From Blastopirellula retiformator (GTDB lineage: Bacteria > Planctomycetota > Planctomycetia > Pirellulales > Pirellulaceae): DNA of 64,000 nt. A program made the position numbers and the translations under genes. The stretch covers positions 396,942-460,941 of the forward strand of contig NZ_SJPF01000005.1 of NCBI RefSeq assembly GCF_007859755.1, written 5' to 3'. The notes under the pieces were generated by a model, which saw only the letters and a program-made list of their open reading frames with translations, had not been told where the DNA came from and searched no databases. Numbering within the stretch: the first letter of the stretch is position 1; the number at the start of each line of letters is the position of its first letter. This document shows positions 16,363 through 25,362 of the stretch, piece by piece.

Positions 16363-17802
16363 ATGAACTGGCTGCAAGAACAAACGCGACGGCACTTCTT
16401 CCGCAACTGCGGCGTCGGACTCGGCAAGATCGCGCTGGCGTCGCTGTTGGCGGAGTCAAGCTTGGGCATTACCGCCGCGCAGGCCGAACCGATCAGTCCC
16501 TTCGCGCCGAAGCCGTCGCACTTTCCGGCAAAAGCGAAGCGGGTGATCTACCTGTTTATGGCAGGGGCCCCGAGCCAGCTCGATATGTTCGACTACAAGC
16601 CGAAGTTGGCCGAGATGGAAGGGAAGCCAATCCCGCCGTCGGTGATCGCCGGGCAGCGGTATGCGTTCATTCAGCCCGACGCCGCGGTGCTGGGACCGCG
16701 GTTCTCATTCGCCAAGCATGGCGAGTGTGGCGCCGAGATTTCGGACCAGATGCCGCATCTGGCGAAGGTGGTCGACGACATCGCGATCATCCGCTCGGTG
16801 ACGACCGACCATTTCAATCACGCCCCGGCCCAGCTCTTTTGCAACACCGGCAATGGCGTGCCCGGGCGGCCGAGCATGGGATCGTGGCTCAGCTATGGAC
16901 TGGGAAGCGAAGCGAACGATTTGCCGTCGTTTGTGGTGCTGAAGAGCGGCGGTAGTCTCAGCGGCGGCGCCGCGATGTGGAACGCCGGGTTCTTGCCCTC
17001 GGTCCATCAAGGGGTTCCGTTTCGCGGGCAAGGGGATCCGATCTTGCATGTCTCCAATCCGACTGGCTACGACGATCAGGCTCAGCGCGATTCGCTTGAT
17101 CTGATTCGTGACCTGAATCGCCAGCAACTGGCCCAGATTGGCGATCCGGAGATCAAGACGCGGATGGAAGCGTATGAAATGGCGTATCGCATGCAGTCGC
17201 GGGCCCCAGAGCTGATGGACTTCGCGCAGGAAGCGAAGGAGACGCTCGATCTGTATGGCGCCGACCCGAAGGATACGAAGAAGTCGTTCGCCAACAATTG
17301 CTTGATGGCGCGGCGGCTGGTGCAGCGCGGCGTGCGGTTTGTTCAGGTTTACCAAGCCGACTGGGATCATCACAGCGACGTCGCCGGCGGCGTCCGTTCG
17401 CAATGTCGAAAGACCGATCAGGCGTGCGCCGCGCTGATCCAAGACCTAAAGCGATGCGGCATGCTGGAGGATACGCTGGTCATCTGGGGCGGAGAATTTG
17501 GCCGCACCCCGATGGTCGAATCGAGCGCCGCGCTCGGCCGCAGCCAAGGCCGCGACCATCATCCCCAGGCCTTTACCATGTGGATGGCCGGCGGCGGAAT
17601 CAAGTCGGGCTTCAGCTACGGCGCAACGGACGAGTTGGGTTTTAACGTCGTCGAAAACAAAGTCCATGTCCATGACATCCAGGCCACCATCTTGCAATGC
17701 CTGGGGATCGATCACACGAAACTGACGTTCCGCCATCGCGGGCTCAACTTCAAGCTGACCGGCGTCGAAGAGCATCACCCCGTGCTCGATCTACTCGCGT
17801 AG
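16363..17802 (+). CDS. DUF1501 domain protein, Tat-exported
   Basis: A 479-aa member of the DUF1501 family, related in fold to alkaline phosphatase/sulfatase-type proteins. The N-terminus RRHFFRNCGVGLGKIALASL has a twin-arginine signal followed by a hydrophobic stretch. Family blocks are VIYLFMAGAPSQLDMFDYKP (near 63), ADWDHHSDV, VIWGGEFGRTPM and GRDHHPQAFTMWMAGGGIK. It is the constant partner of the upstream PSD1/DUF1553 protein, and the two surely form an operon (13-base gap). It probably acts in the periplasm as a folded, cofactor-bearing protein, because it uses a Tat signal. The exact reaction is unknown. Confidence 0.93.
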   Translation: MNWLQEQTRRHFFRNCGVGLGKIALASLLAESSLGITAAQAEPISPFAPKPSHFPAKAKRVIYLFMAGAPSQLDMFDYKPKLAEMEGKPIPPSVIAGQRYAFIQPDAAVLGPRFSFAKHGECGAEISDQMPHLAKVVDDIAIIRSVTTDHFNHAPAQLFCNTGNGVPGRPSMGSWLSYGLGSEANDLPSFVVLKSGGSLSGGAAMWNAGFLPSVHQGVPFRGQGDPILHVSNPTGYDDQAQRDSLDLIRDLNRQQLAQIGDPEIKTRMEAYEMAYRMQSRAPELMDFAQEAKETLDLYGADPKDTKKSFANNCLMARRLVQRGVRFVQVYQADWDHHSDVAGGVRSQCRKTDQACAALIQDLKRCGMLEDTLVIWGGEFGRTPMVESSAALGRSQGRDHHPQAFTMWMAGGGIKSGFSYGATDELGFNVVENKVHVHDIQATILQCLGIDHTKLTFRHRGLNFKLTGVEEHHPVLDLLA

Positions 17803-17817
17803 GGCGATGCTCGTCGA

Positions 17818-19311
17818 CTAAAGTCGCAGCCTGGCTTGCTGCGCCCATTGGCGAATGATCCGACATTCTTCTTCGGTCGGCACGCGATTGTGGCTGCCGC
17901 TGTATTGGGCGATCTGGCGATCTTGCGGGCGAACCTCAATCGTGAGGGCCCGCGATTTTCCTTGCGGCGTTTCCCGCTCGAGCGACCAGATCGACGACAG
18001 CCCTTGTTCGCAGAGGTCGATGTAAGTCGCCACGCAGTGGCTCATCACCTCTCCTTCCTGGACGATCTGCTTGCTGCTGAGCAGTTCGCGGATCGTCCAG
18101 GCCGCCAACTGGCCATCAGCCTCCTCTTCCACCACATCGAAACCAGCGATGCCGCACGGCGGCCAATCATGCATGCCGAAGACGAACGTATCGTGCACCG
18201 TGCCATGCCACCGCTCGACCTGACGGAGGAGCGACTGCGGAGTGCGGCCGCGCATCGTGAAGTTCGGTTCACGGGCGTTGGTGGCCTGGGGATCGCCCTC
18301 GCCCGTCAGCACATAGTGCGGCACGAACCGTTGGAACTGGATGTAGTCGATAATCGAGCCGACCTGCGAGCGATCAACCTCGGGATACCGAATCAGCCAC
18401 TGCAGCACGACCCGCCAAAACTTGTGATTGGCGAAGTCGACCGACAACCGCGAACGGAGCACCGCATAGGCGAGCGCGTCGTCGCCGCCGAGACCCTTTA
18501 CCTCGCCCCAACGGATCGCCTGTTCGATTGTCGAATTGCCGGGCGCTTGGTGAAAATGGTGGGCCATTTTCTTGGTGTATTCCAGCGGCATTAAGTTGCA
18601 ATTCGCCAGGTTGTGACCCGCAGCCAGATGCAGATAGATCCGTCGCCAGGCGGCGCTGCGCTCGGCGAATCCGGCAAGCCAGACCTGGTCGAGAAACGCC
18701 GGCAGTTCGCCGTATTGTACAAACAAGTGCTGCAACAGCGACTGGAACTGGCGGCGGGGACTGCGACTGGTCGGCGTCCACGATTCGATCGGGCGAATCC
18801 AGCGGCGGCAATGGGCTGCGATCAGCGGCAGCGCTTCGAGCGCCGAGTTGCCGGCACGCTGACCGAACCGCGGGTAATAGGGGGTTCCGTCCAGAAACCG
18901 AGCCTTCGTCTCCAACAGATGAGCAACCAGTTTCTCCAGCACCTGCGGCTTGATGTTGGCGCCGCTGCCGTCATGTTTCGCAAGATGCGCCCCACGATAG
19001 AACCCTTCGAGCGGCGCTTGCCAATCGTAGCGATAGACTTGATCGCGGCAGATTCGCAACAGCAAGTGATCGGCGTTTCTCGCTTCACGGCGCTTGGCGA
19101 GCATAGCTTCAACGGCCAGTTTACGACGCGAATATTGCACTTCGCGCTGGCGCAGTTTGGCGGTCTTGTGCAGCTTGCGGCAGAAGCCGTTGGCGGCGCA
19201 CCAATCGCGATAGTCCTTGAGCGACCCCAGATGAAGGGCGCTGAGATGCCGCACTAGCTGCGGATTCGACTCCAGGATTTGCTGATCGGTAGGTTTGGAT
19301 TTGGTAGCCAT
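17818..19311 (-). CDS. PcfJ-like protein
   Basis: A 497-aa protein of the PcfJ-like family, named after a protein of an enterococcal conjugative plasmid; the family is widespread in chromosomes and has no settled function. The diagnostic C-terminal block is GEVMSHCVATYIDLCEQG (His-Cys pair) followed by a WSLERE and SRALTIEVRPQDR beta segment and QYSGSHNRVPTEEE. The N-terminal two thirds are helical and Arg-rich. No signal or membrane segment is seen. It converges on the DUF1501 gene with only 15 bases between stops. No conjugation gene lies nearby, so plasmid origin is not implied. Confidence 0.85.
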   Translation of the reverse strand: MATKSKPTDQQILESNPQLVRHLSALHLGSLKDYRDWCAANGFCRKLHKTAKLRQREVQYSRRKLAVEAMLAKRREARNADHLLLRICRDQVYRYDWQAPLEGFYRGAHLAKHDGSGANIKPQVLEKLVAHLLETKARFLDGTPYYPRFGQRAGNSALEALPLIAAHCRRWIRPIESWTPTSRSPRRQFQSLLQHLFVQYGELPAFLDQVWLAGFAERSAAWRRIYLHLAAGHNLANCNLMPLEYTKKMAHHFHQAPGNSTIEQAIRWGEVKGLGGDDALAYAVLRSRLSVDFANHKFWRVVLQWLIRYPEVDRSQVGSIIDYIQFQRFVPHYVLTGEGDPQATNAREPNFTMRGRTPQSLLRQVERWHGTVHDTFVFGMHDWPPCGIAGFDVVEEEADGQLAAWTIRELLSSKQIVQEGEVMSHCVATYIDLCEQGLSSIWSLERETPQGKSRALTIEVRPQDRQIAQYSGSHNRVPTEEECRIIRQWAQQARLRL

Positions 19312-19574
19312 AATGGATCTTGTGGGCGCATAGGATCTCTACAGTGACAAAGCGATGGGTAACTGCGAGCGATGTTTGGCTTTGGTTTCATGTCAAGAGA
19401 CTCCAACAGAAAATGGGTTGGTGATAGACGGGGACACACGTCGCGGATTGCGGTTCGCGCACAAACGCGATCCGCCAAACAGAGCGTAGGGGCCGCTCTG
19501 CCGCCCCAGAGGCAAGAGAGGACGCGGCGATGGCAATCGAAGTGTACGAACGCATTTGGTCCGCACGACAGACT

Positions 19575-19865
19575 CTACAACTGCTGATACATGGGATCAC
19601 AGTCGCCAGGAAGAATGCGAACAATCTCGACGCCCGAGGCGCGGTGACGGAAATAGATTACGTAGCGGCCGAGGGCCGTTGCTCGGATGTCGGATCCAAG
19701 TTCTTCGCGAACGTCCCCAATGTCAGGTTGACTCGCGATGAATCGACATTTCTCACGAAGCTTGCTGAGCCATCGTCGGGCAGCGATCGGTTCATCACCC
19801 GCAATATGAGCTGCAATATTCGTGAGATCTGTTTTCGCGTCAGCCGAGTATCGAAGTCGACTCAT
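19575..19865 (-). CDS. parE: ParE/RelE-family toxin
   Basis: A 96-aa toxin of the ParE/RelE superfamily. The sequence starts MSRLRYSADAKTDLTNIAAH, has the family motif SQPDIGDVREELG in the middle and ends in the core strand pair GRYVIYFRHRASGVEIVRIL. These match the ParE consensus (helix 1 LxxI, then PxxG, then yrVfYrv, then veilrvl). It lies 12 bases downstream of its antitoxin gene, the normal order antitoxin-toxin. ParE toxins poison DNA gyrase; RelE-like relatives cleave mRNA, and the sequence alone favours ParE. Confidence 0.9.
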   Translation of the reverse strand: MSRLRYSADAKTDLTNIAAHIAGDEPIAARRWLSKLREKCRFIASQPDIGDVREELGSDIRATALGRYVIYFRHRASGVEIVRILPGDCDPMYQQL

Positions 19866-19877
19866 TTCGGATTCGTA

Positions 19878-20120
19878 CTAGGTACGTTCGGATTCGGTCT
19901 TGGAAATGGCCGATTCCGCCGCGGCGAAAACGTCTTCTTCTGAGAAAGATTCGTCGGCATCAAGTTGGCGAATCCCCTTGGCGATTTCCAGACGGAGCGC
20001 CTCCTGGGCCTGCAGTAGACGAATACCTGCGGCGACCGCTTCTTCCGCTGAGGAATAACGCCCCTGGTTCACGAGCGACTGAACGAAGGCGTTCAGTTCG
20101 TGGGGTAAGGTTAGATTCAT
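19878..20120 (-). CDS. parD: ParD-family antitoxin
   Basis: An 80-aa antitoxin. The N-terminal half MNLTLPHELNAFVQSLVNQG and YSSAEEAVAAGIRLLQ is the ribbon-helix-helix DNA-binding fold of ParD. The acidic C-terminal half (ADESFSEEDVFAAAESAIS) would wrap the toxin. The longer frame begins 13 codons upstream, but the ATG at 20120 starts exactly at the ParD N-terminus. Like other members it probably represses its own operon; no operator repeat was recognised upstream. Confidence 0.9.
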   Translation of the reverse strand: MNLTLPHELNAFVQSLVNQGRYSSAEEAVAAGIRLLQAQEALRLEIAKGIRQLDADESFSEEDVFAAAESAISKTESERT

Positions 20121-20223
20121 ACGGTTCTTTCGCCAAAGGCAAACGACTTGGGCCAACAAATCCAGTATGGGTCAGCAGCTTGTTCTCATGCAAACGAACA
20201 CGAGGTTTGTGTGTAAGCCGAGC

Positions 20224-20451
20224 CTACAAACACATGTAAACCACGACCGCTGTCCCTGAACTCATGACGATGCTGTAGACCGCCTCTTGCTCGTAGTCAG
20301 CGAACCGATCGGGGCAATACGACGAGAACATCGCCCAGAAAAAAAGGATCGCCACCGGCGCCGCGAAGATCGGGTGCGTATTGGCGCCGACGGCTAGGCA
20401 GATCGAAAAGCCGCCGAACAAGAGTAACAACGTCTTCAGGCCGTACAGCAT
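20224..20451 (-). CDS. Small membrane protein, unknown function
   Basis: 75 aa with two or three predicted membrane helices: LYGLKTLLLLFGGFSICLAV (2-21), IFAAPVAILFFWAMFSSY (about 28-45) and a C-terminal VYSIVMSSGTAVVVYMCL (58-75). A short acidic loop, CPDRFADYEQE, joins them. It begins 9 bases after the sulfatase stop on the same strand, so it is probably the last gene of that operon. The start ATG at 20451 is preceded by GGAACCAC only, a weak ribosome site. No family is recognised. Confidence 0.6.
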   Translation of the reverse strand: MLYGLKTLLLLFGGFSICLAVGANTHPIFAAPVAILFFWAMFSSYCPDRFADYEQEAVYSIVMSSGTAVVVYMCL

Positions 20452-20460
20452 GTGGTTCCT

Positions 20461-21927
20461 TTACAACTCCGGAATTGGATCATCCTTGTGGATGACTTTC
20501 CCTTCCCAGACCGGGATGTCGTTATCGTAGGTCAAGATGCGATGGGCGCTGCCAGGCGCGGCGTGGACGTCGACTTTCGGCAGCCAGGCGGAGAGTTCTT
20601 TTTTCATGTCGCCCAGCTCTGGCTTGGCGGCCAGATTGGTCATTTCTTGGGGATCGGCTTGCATGTCGTACAACTCTTCCGATCCGTCGGCGTAGTGGAT
20701 GTATCGCCACCGCTTGGTGCGGACGGCGTGGTTGCCTTGGTTGTGGGTGGTGATCGCTGGTTGCTCCCGTTTCGCGTTGGCGTCTTGCAGTTGTGGCGAG
20801 AGGGTGAGTCCTTCCAAATCGGCTTTGGCCGGCAATCCGCATAGATCAATCAGCGTCGGATAGATATCGAGCAGTTCGACCGGCTGCTCGCATTTACCGT
20901 GAATCGCGACGCCAGGGCCGGCGAAGATCAACGGGACGCGAGTGGAACGATCCCAAAGCGTATTCTTGCCGGTAATTCCTTTTTCGCCCAAATGCCAACC
21001 ATGATCCGACCAGAGGACAATCACCGTGTTGTTCGCATACCCGTTTTTCTCGAGCGCTTCCATGACGCGGCCGACCTGCGCGTCAACAAAGCTGGTACAA
21101 GCGAGGTAGGATCGCACCAGGTTCTTCCATTCGCCTGACTCGGCGAGGAATTTTTGTCGTGGTTCAGGAAGCTTCCAGTGCAAGTACCACGAGAAGCGGG
21201 GCGTGTCGTCCCGGTCGTTGGCCGCGAAGGTAGGAAGCTGGACCTCGTCTTCGGGATAGAGATCAAACCACTGCTGCGTCGCGTAACAAGGAACGTGCGG
21301 CAGGAAGAAGCCGACCGACAGGAAGAAGGGCTCCTTCGGTTTTTCGTTGAGCGTTTTTACTGCCCAACTGGCGACCTGGTAGTCTCCCCTGTCTTCGTCG
21401 CGATGGGGAAAGGTTCCCCAGTCAACCAGCGGATGCGGATTGGGCGTCTGCACTAGCTTTTGCTTCGGCTTGGCGCCGACCGATGCGGCGGGGCCAAGGT
21501 GATCGAATTCGTCATCCTTCTTCGGGCGTCGGCCGTAACCGCCATGAAAGATCTTGCCGGTCGAGTAGGTGGTGTAACCATTGTTTCGCAGGTACTGCGG
21601 AAGCGTGACCAGGTCACTCAAACCTTCGACATCGCGGAACCAGGGCGCCAGACCATGAATGCCGGTCGTGCTGGGGCGAAGACCGGTCAGCAAACTGGTG
21701 CGCGACGAATTGCAAAGCGGCGCCTGGCAGTGGGCGTTGTTGAACATCGTGCCCCGAGCGGCGAGCGTATCGATGTAGGGCGTCTGCGCCTGAGGATGTC
21801 CGCCAAAACAGCCGATCCAATCGTTTTGGTCATCGATGGCGATGAACAAGATGTTGGGCTTTTCGGCCAGCGCAATAGAAACAATGCAGGGGAGCGCAAG
21901 CAGGGCGCCAAGGGCAAGACGAACCAT
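20461..21927 (-). CDS. Secreted formylglycine-dependent sulfatase (iduronate-2-sulfatase-like)
   Basis: Hydrolyses a sulfate ester, probably of an algal or host polysaccharide, in the periplasm. 488 aa with a signal peptide ending about residue 21 (SIALAEK). Metal ligands DD at 32-33 begin the PNILFIAIDDQND block. The modification site is C72 in CNSSR, matching the CxSxR form, so C72 should become formylglycine. NTVIVLWSDHGWHLGEKG supplies the second metal pair, and AITTHNQGNHAVRTKRWRYIHY is typical of the iduronate-sulfatase-like subgroup. The ATG at 21927 starts the signal peptide; the frame extends 24 codons further without support. Substrate not known. Confidence 0.9.
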   Translation of the reverse strand: MVRLALGALLALPCIVSIALAEKPNILFIAIDDQNDWIGCFGGHPQAQTPYIDTLAARGTMFNNAHCQAPLCNSSRTSLLTGLRPSTTGIHGLAPWFRDVEGLSDLVTLPQYLRNNGYTTYSTGKIFHGGYGRRPKKDDEFDHLGPAASVGAKPKQKLVQTPNPHPLVDWGTFPHRDEDRGDYQVASWAVKTLNEKPKEPFFLSVGFFLPHVPCYATQQWFDLYPEDEVQLPTFAANDRDDTPRFSWYLHWKLPEPRQKFLAESGEWKNLVRSYLACTSFVDAQVGRVMEALEKNGYANNTVIVLWSDHGWHLGEKGITGKNTLWDRSTRVPLIFAGPGVAIHGKCEQPVELLDIYPTLIDLCGLPAKADLEGLTLSPQLQDANAKREQPAITTHNQGNHAVRTKRWRYIHYADGSEELYDMQADPQEMTNLAAKPELGDMKKELSAWLPKVDVHAAPGSAHRILTYDNDIPVWEGKVIHKDDPIPEL

Positions 21928-22018
21928 GGGGGATCTCTGGGGCGGGAGAGTGACTAGAATCGACTCCCCGATTCTAGTGGATCGCGCCGCGGGAATCACG
22001 CGTTTGCCGGCGAATCGT

Positions 22019-22306
22019 TTACTCAGCCGGCGGCGGCGTCTTTTCCTCGCCCTGTTGCCGTGCAGCCAAGATCGCGTTGATCAACGCATCAGGCGCCGGA
22101 GGGGGCGGGTTCATTTTGTTGCAGCAGGCCGCTTTGCCCAGGACTAACGTTTCTCGGTAGTTGTCCAGGTAATGCTTGCAGCAGGGACAATGCTCGAGGT
22201 GCGTCTCCATTACCTCTTGCTGGTTATTGGGGAGCGCATTGTCGAGAAAGTCCGCGAGGTATTCGTAGATTTCTTTGCAGGAGAGTTTGGCGTGATTCAT
22301 GGTCAT
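22019..22306 (-). CDS. Zinc-finger anti-sigma factor
   Basis: 95 aa. The motif H36-x3-C40-x2-C43 (HLEHCPCC) with an upstream Cys (C10) is the ZAS zinc site of cytoplasmic anti-sigma factors (zf-HC2). The N-terminal helices CKEIYEYLADFLDNALP precede it. No membrane helix follows; the tail is Pro-rich, and there is an extra CC pair at about 61-62. Its start overlaps the sigma-factor stop by four bases (ATGA), so the two are translated together. The soluble form suggests redox or cytoplasmic sensing rather than an envelope signal, by analogy with ZAS proteins such as RsrA. Confidence 0.87.
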   Translation of the reverse strand: MTMNHAKLSCKEIYEYLADFLDNALPNNQQEVMETHLEHCPCCKHYLDNYRETLVLGKAACCNKMNPPPPAPDALINAILAARQQGEEKTPPPAE

Positions 22307-22917
22307 GTACCTTGCATGTGTGGATCTAGCAAGGTCTTGAGTGCCTGGCGGGCACGATGAAGTCGCGTTTTGACGGCGCCTGTCGTCAGTTCCAGAGCTT
22401 CCGCCGTTTCTTCCGTACTCATCTGTTCGATGTCGCGCAGAAGTAGAACGGTTCGGTAAGATTCTGGCAATTCGGAAATCTTCGTTCGGACAAGTTCCCG
22501 AATCTCGCGGTCATTAACGGCGGTATCAATAGTAACCGCCCAAGCGGGTTCATGACCATCGCGATGTCCGTTCCCCACAAATTGAGGCAACAAATCATCA
22601 ATCGGCTTTTCCGGCTTCCGGCGCCGCGTTCGCAGCTTCATCAGCGACGCGTTGACCACGATCCGGTGGAGCCAGGTCGAGAGCTGCGAGTTGCCCTCGA
22701 ATCGCTCAATCGACCGAAATGCTGACAGGAACGCATCTTGCAACGCGTCTTGAGCGTCCTGTTCTTGGGTCAAAAAACGACGGGCCACCGCGAGCATTCG
22801 CCCACTGTAGTCTCGTACCAAACGCTCGAAAGCGGTCGGATCGCCCGACTTGAGGCCCTGTACCAACTCCGCTTCGGTGACGAAGGGATCGGCGAGTGGA
22901 CGTTGAAAACTTTCCAT
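22303..22917 (-). CDS. ECF sigma-70 factor
   Basis: 204-aa extracytoplasmic-function sigma factor. Region 2 is about 28-93 (AFERLVRDYSGRMLAVARRFL, DAQDALQDAFLSAFRS, LSTWLHRIVVNASL) and region 4 about 140-195 (LPESYRTVLLLRDIEQMSTEETAEALELTTGAVKTRLHRARQALK in two contiguous blocks). The frame is open for 67 more codons upstream, but the ATG at 22917 fits the family length; no Shine-Dalgarno site is seen, so the start is uncertain. It is paired with the zinc anti-sigma gene downstream. It is transcribed divergently from the ceramidase-like gene, 143 bases away. Confidence 0.9.
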   Translation of the reverse strand: MESFQRPLADPFVTEAELVQGLKSGDPTAFERLVRDYSGRMLAVARRFLTQEQDAQDALQDAFLSAFRSIERFEGNSQLSTWLHRIVVNASLMKLRTRRRKPEKPIDDLLPQFVGNGHRDGHEPAWAVTIDTAVNDREIRELVRTKISELPESYRTVLLLRDIEQMSTEETAEALELTTGAVKTRLHRARQALKTLLDPHMQGT

Positions 22918-23060
22918 ATCAACAAAATACCAGAATAAGAAATTGCCGTCCATTCGACGTAGTAAGGTAGGATTTTCCCAAGCTGGGCCATTGAATCCTC
23001 GCCGCACCAACGAAACGATCAGATAGGTGGGCGATGGCAATTGCATCAAAGGGGATTGAG

Positions 23061-24476
23061 ATGTCAAAACTGACCGTTTGCGTACTCCTCGTCTTGGCGG
23101 CGAGCGTACCCGCCTCACTGCAGGCTGGCTCGCTGCGCGTCGCCTTCGGCCAGGTCGATATCACCCCCGAACTGAAAGGCCGGCCCGTCTTTTTGGCGGG
23201 CTACGGCTATAACCGCCGCGCTACCGGCGTCCACGATCCAATCATGGCCCGGGCGGTGCTGCTGGACGACGGTCAGCGGAAGATCGCCATCATCGGCGCC
23301 GACCTGATCGGCGTCGCACTGCCGGATGTCGAGCGCATACGGGAAAACCTGCCCGGCGTCGATTATGCGATTCTCGCCAGTAGCCACAGTCATGAGGGGC
23401 CCGATGTGATCGGCATCTGGGGGCCCAATCCGTTTACCCGCGGCGTCCATGACGACTACGTCACGCTGGTCGTCGATCGGATCAGCCAAATGGTGGCGTC
23501 GCTCGAAGGCAAGCTGCAGCCGGCCACGGTCAAGTTCGGCACGGCCCAGGATGAGAAACTACTTCGCGACAGTCGCTTGCCGATCGTCTATGACCCGGTG
23601 CTGCGAGCGCTTCGTTTCCAATCGCCAGAAACCGGGGCCGACATCGGGTTGCTAGTTCAATGGAACTCGCACCCCGAGGCGATGGGCCCGAAGAACACGC
23701 TGCTGACCGGGGACTTTCCGGCCACGACCGTTGCGGAACTGGAAAAGATGTATCACTGCCCGGTCGTCTACGTCTCAGGTGCGGTCGGCGGTCTTATGGC
23801 CCCGCCGCGTGGGCTGTTTTATGACGCTCAAGGCAATGAGCTGAAAGAAGGAGATTTCGCCTATTGTGAAGCGTATGGTCGAGCGGTCGCGCACCTGGCC
23901 GAAGCGGCGATCGACTCGGCGACGCCGATCATAGTCACGCCATTTCGCGTCGCGGCGAAGCGGGTGTTGATTCCGGTCGAAAATCCGCTCTACCGCGTGG
24001 CTCGCAAGTTGGGCATCGTCAAACGCCCCGTCTTCGAGCTGGCGGATGATTTTGAAACGTTTGGTCGTCAAGCGACGATGGAGTTTCGTCCCGAAGAAGC
24101 GGGCGTCAAATCGGAAGTCGCCGTCGCACAGCTAGGACAGCTGCGAATCGCCTGTATCCCCGGCGAACTTTACCCAGAGTTGGTATACGGCGAGTTCCAG
24201 GACCCGATCGAGTCGAACGTCGACTTCGCCGACTCGCCCCGCGAACCGACCGCCGCGTCGGTGCTAGGGGACGACAAGTGGATGTTGTTTGGCCTAGCCA
24301 ATGACGAAGTCGGCTACATCATCCCGAAGAGCCAGTGGGACTCGAAAGCCCCGTATGCGTACGACCGCGAAGATCGTCAATATGGCGAGATCAATAGTTG
24401 CGGTCCCGACGTCGCCCCAATCGTGATGGAAGCGCTGCGGCGATGTGTGGTGGAGTTGGATGGGGAAGGGAAGTAG
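23061..24476 (+). CDS. Neutral/alkaline ceramidase-like secreted hydrolase
   Basis: 471-aa exported protein. The signal peptide is about 1-22 (LLVLAASVPASLQA). The mature start RVAFGQVDITPELKGRPVFLAGYG and the block ILASSHSHEGPDVIG (108-120) match the N-terminal domain of the neutral ceramidase family, where the histidines bind zinc. The protein is shorter than true ceramidases (650-750 aa) and lacks their C-terminal immunoglobulin-like domain, as many bacterial and planctomycete members do. The substrate is therefore uncertain (amide or lipid). The ATG at 23061 has GGGG upstream and begins the signal peptide. Stops converge with tsaB (4 bases apart). Confidence 0.83.
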   Translation: MSKLTVCVLLVLAASVPASLQAGSLRVAFGQVDITPELKGRPVFLAGYGYNRRATGVHDPIMARAVLLDDGQRKIAIIGADLIGVALPDVERIRENLPGVDYAILASSHSHEGPDVIGIWGPNPFTRGVHDDYVTLVVDRISQMVASLEGKLQPATVKFGTAQDEKLLRDSRLPIVYDPVLRALRFQSPETGADIGLLVQWNSHPEAMGPKNTLLTGDFPATTVAELEKMYHCPVVYVSGAVGGLMAPPRGLFYDAQGNELKEGDFAYCEAYGRAVAHLAEAAIDSATPIIVTPFRVAAKRVLIPVENPLYRVARKLGIVKRPVFELADDFETFGRQATMEFRPEEAGVKSEVAVAQLGQLRIACIPGELYPELVYGEFQDPIESNVDFADSPREPTAASVLGDDKWMLFGLANDEVGYIIPKSQWDSKAPYAYDREDRQYGEINSCGPDVAPIVMEALRRCVVELDGEGK

Positions 24477-24480
24477 CGGC

Positions 24481-25158
24481 CTACGTCTTCTCTTCCAACT
24501 TCTCTTCGGCGGCGCTTTTGCGATAGTACTGCGGCGATAAATTCCAGTGATCGCCGCGAGCGCCGGCCTGATAGTCAGCCCAGGCCAACTGTCCGACGGT
24601 CGCCGCCATCGGCCGCCAGCAAGTTGCGGGCAGTACGCTGACGCCGGACGGGATTTCGTCCTGTAGCTTGGTAAGAGCGGTTCCACTGACGTGGTCGCCT
24701 GGGGCTAGAGCAGCGAGCCAAGCGTCAATCTCGACGATTCCGATCTTGCTGTTGATCTTCCAAACGCCGTTCGCACGTTGATATTTGGCGGCGAACAGCT
24801 CTTGCCGCTGCGCGTCGAGCAGGGTTTGAACCGCGTCGACCTGGTCAGGCGATTGAGCGGCGATGACGCGAAGCGTATCGATGCCAAGGACTTCGGCGCC
24901 TGCGACATAGGCGAGCGCTTTGGCGGTAGCGACGCCAATTCGCAAGCCAGTGAAGGAGCCGGGGCCGTGCGAGACGGCGATCAGCCCGATCTCGGCCGGT
25001 TTCCAGCCGAGATCGCGAAACGCCGCTTCCAGGGCCGGCGTAATCGCGGCGGCAGTGCGAAGCGCTGGGTCAAGTTCTACCTGTCGCAACAGTTTTCCCC
25101 CCTCCAGCAAGGCAAAGGAGGATTGGCGGAGCGAGGTCTCAAGTGCCAGCAGCTTCAT
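24481..25158 (-). CDS. tsaB: tRNA threonylcarbamoyladenosine biosynthesis protein TsaB
   Basis: 225 aa, the usual length of TsaB (YeaZ), a partner of TsaD needed to make t6A37 in tRNAs that read ANN codons. It has the ASKHA start MKLLALETSLRQSSFALLE and the conserved SHGPGSFTGLRIGVATAKALAY in two blocks around 63-85, then VLGIDTLRVIAAQ and DAQRQELFAAKYQ. The C-terminal half is more variable, as usual. No tsaD or rimI lies beside it. Confidence 0.92.
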   Translation of the reverse strand: MKLLALETSLRQSSFALLEGGKLLRQVELDPALRTAAAITPALEAAFRDLGWKPAEIGLIAVSHGPGSFTGLRIGVATAKALAYVAGAEVLGIDTLRVIAAQSPDQVDAVQTLLDAQRQELFAAKYQRANGVWKINSKIGIVEIDAWLAALAPGDHVSGTALTKLQDEIPSGVSVLPATCWRPMAATVGQLAWADYQAGARGDHWNLSPQYYRKSAAEEKLEEKT

Positions 25159-25362
25159 GGCGATGTATGATTGGGGGCGTGCGTAACTGGACGAGGGCGT
25201 TGTTCCTGCTTGACCTAGGTCTTTATCCTACCTAAACTTCGGGGCTAGGTCTGCAATCGCGACGCCTTATAGGCTACCATTGATGCAACGCTCCGGTAGG
25301 GGAGCCCCGTTCGAGAGCAGTTCCGAAAATACCCTCCCTAGGCAAACGAAAGGTAGTCAGGC

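Noticed and set aside
19486..19508. GTAG-led hairpin GGGGC / GCCCC near 19.49 kb
   Set aside because: Stem of only five pairs with a nine-base loop and without the CCnGGGA flank; not distinguishable from chance.
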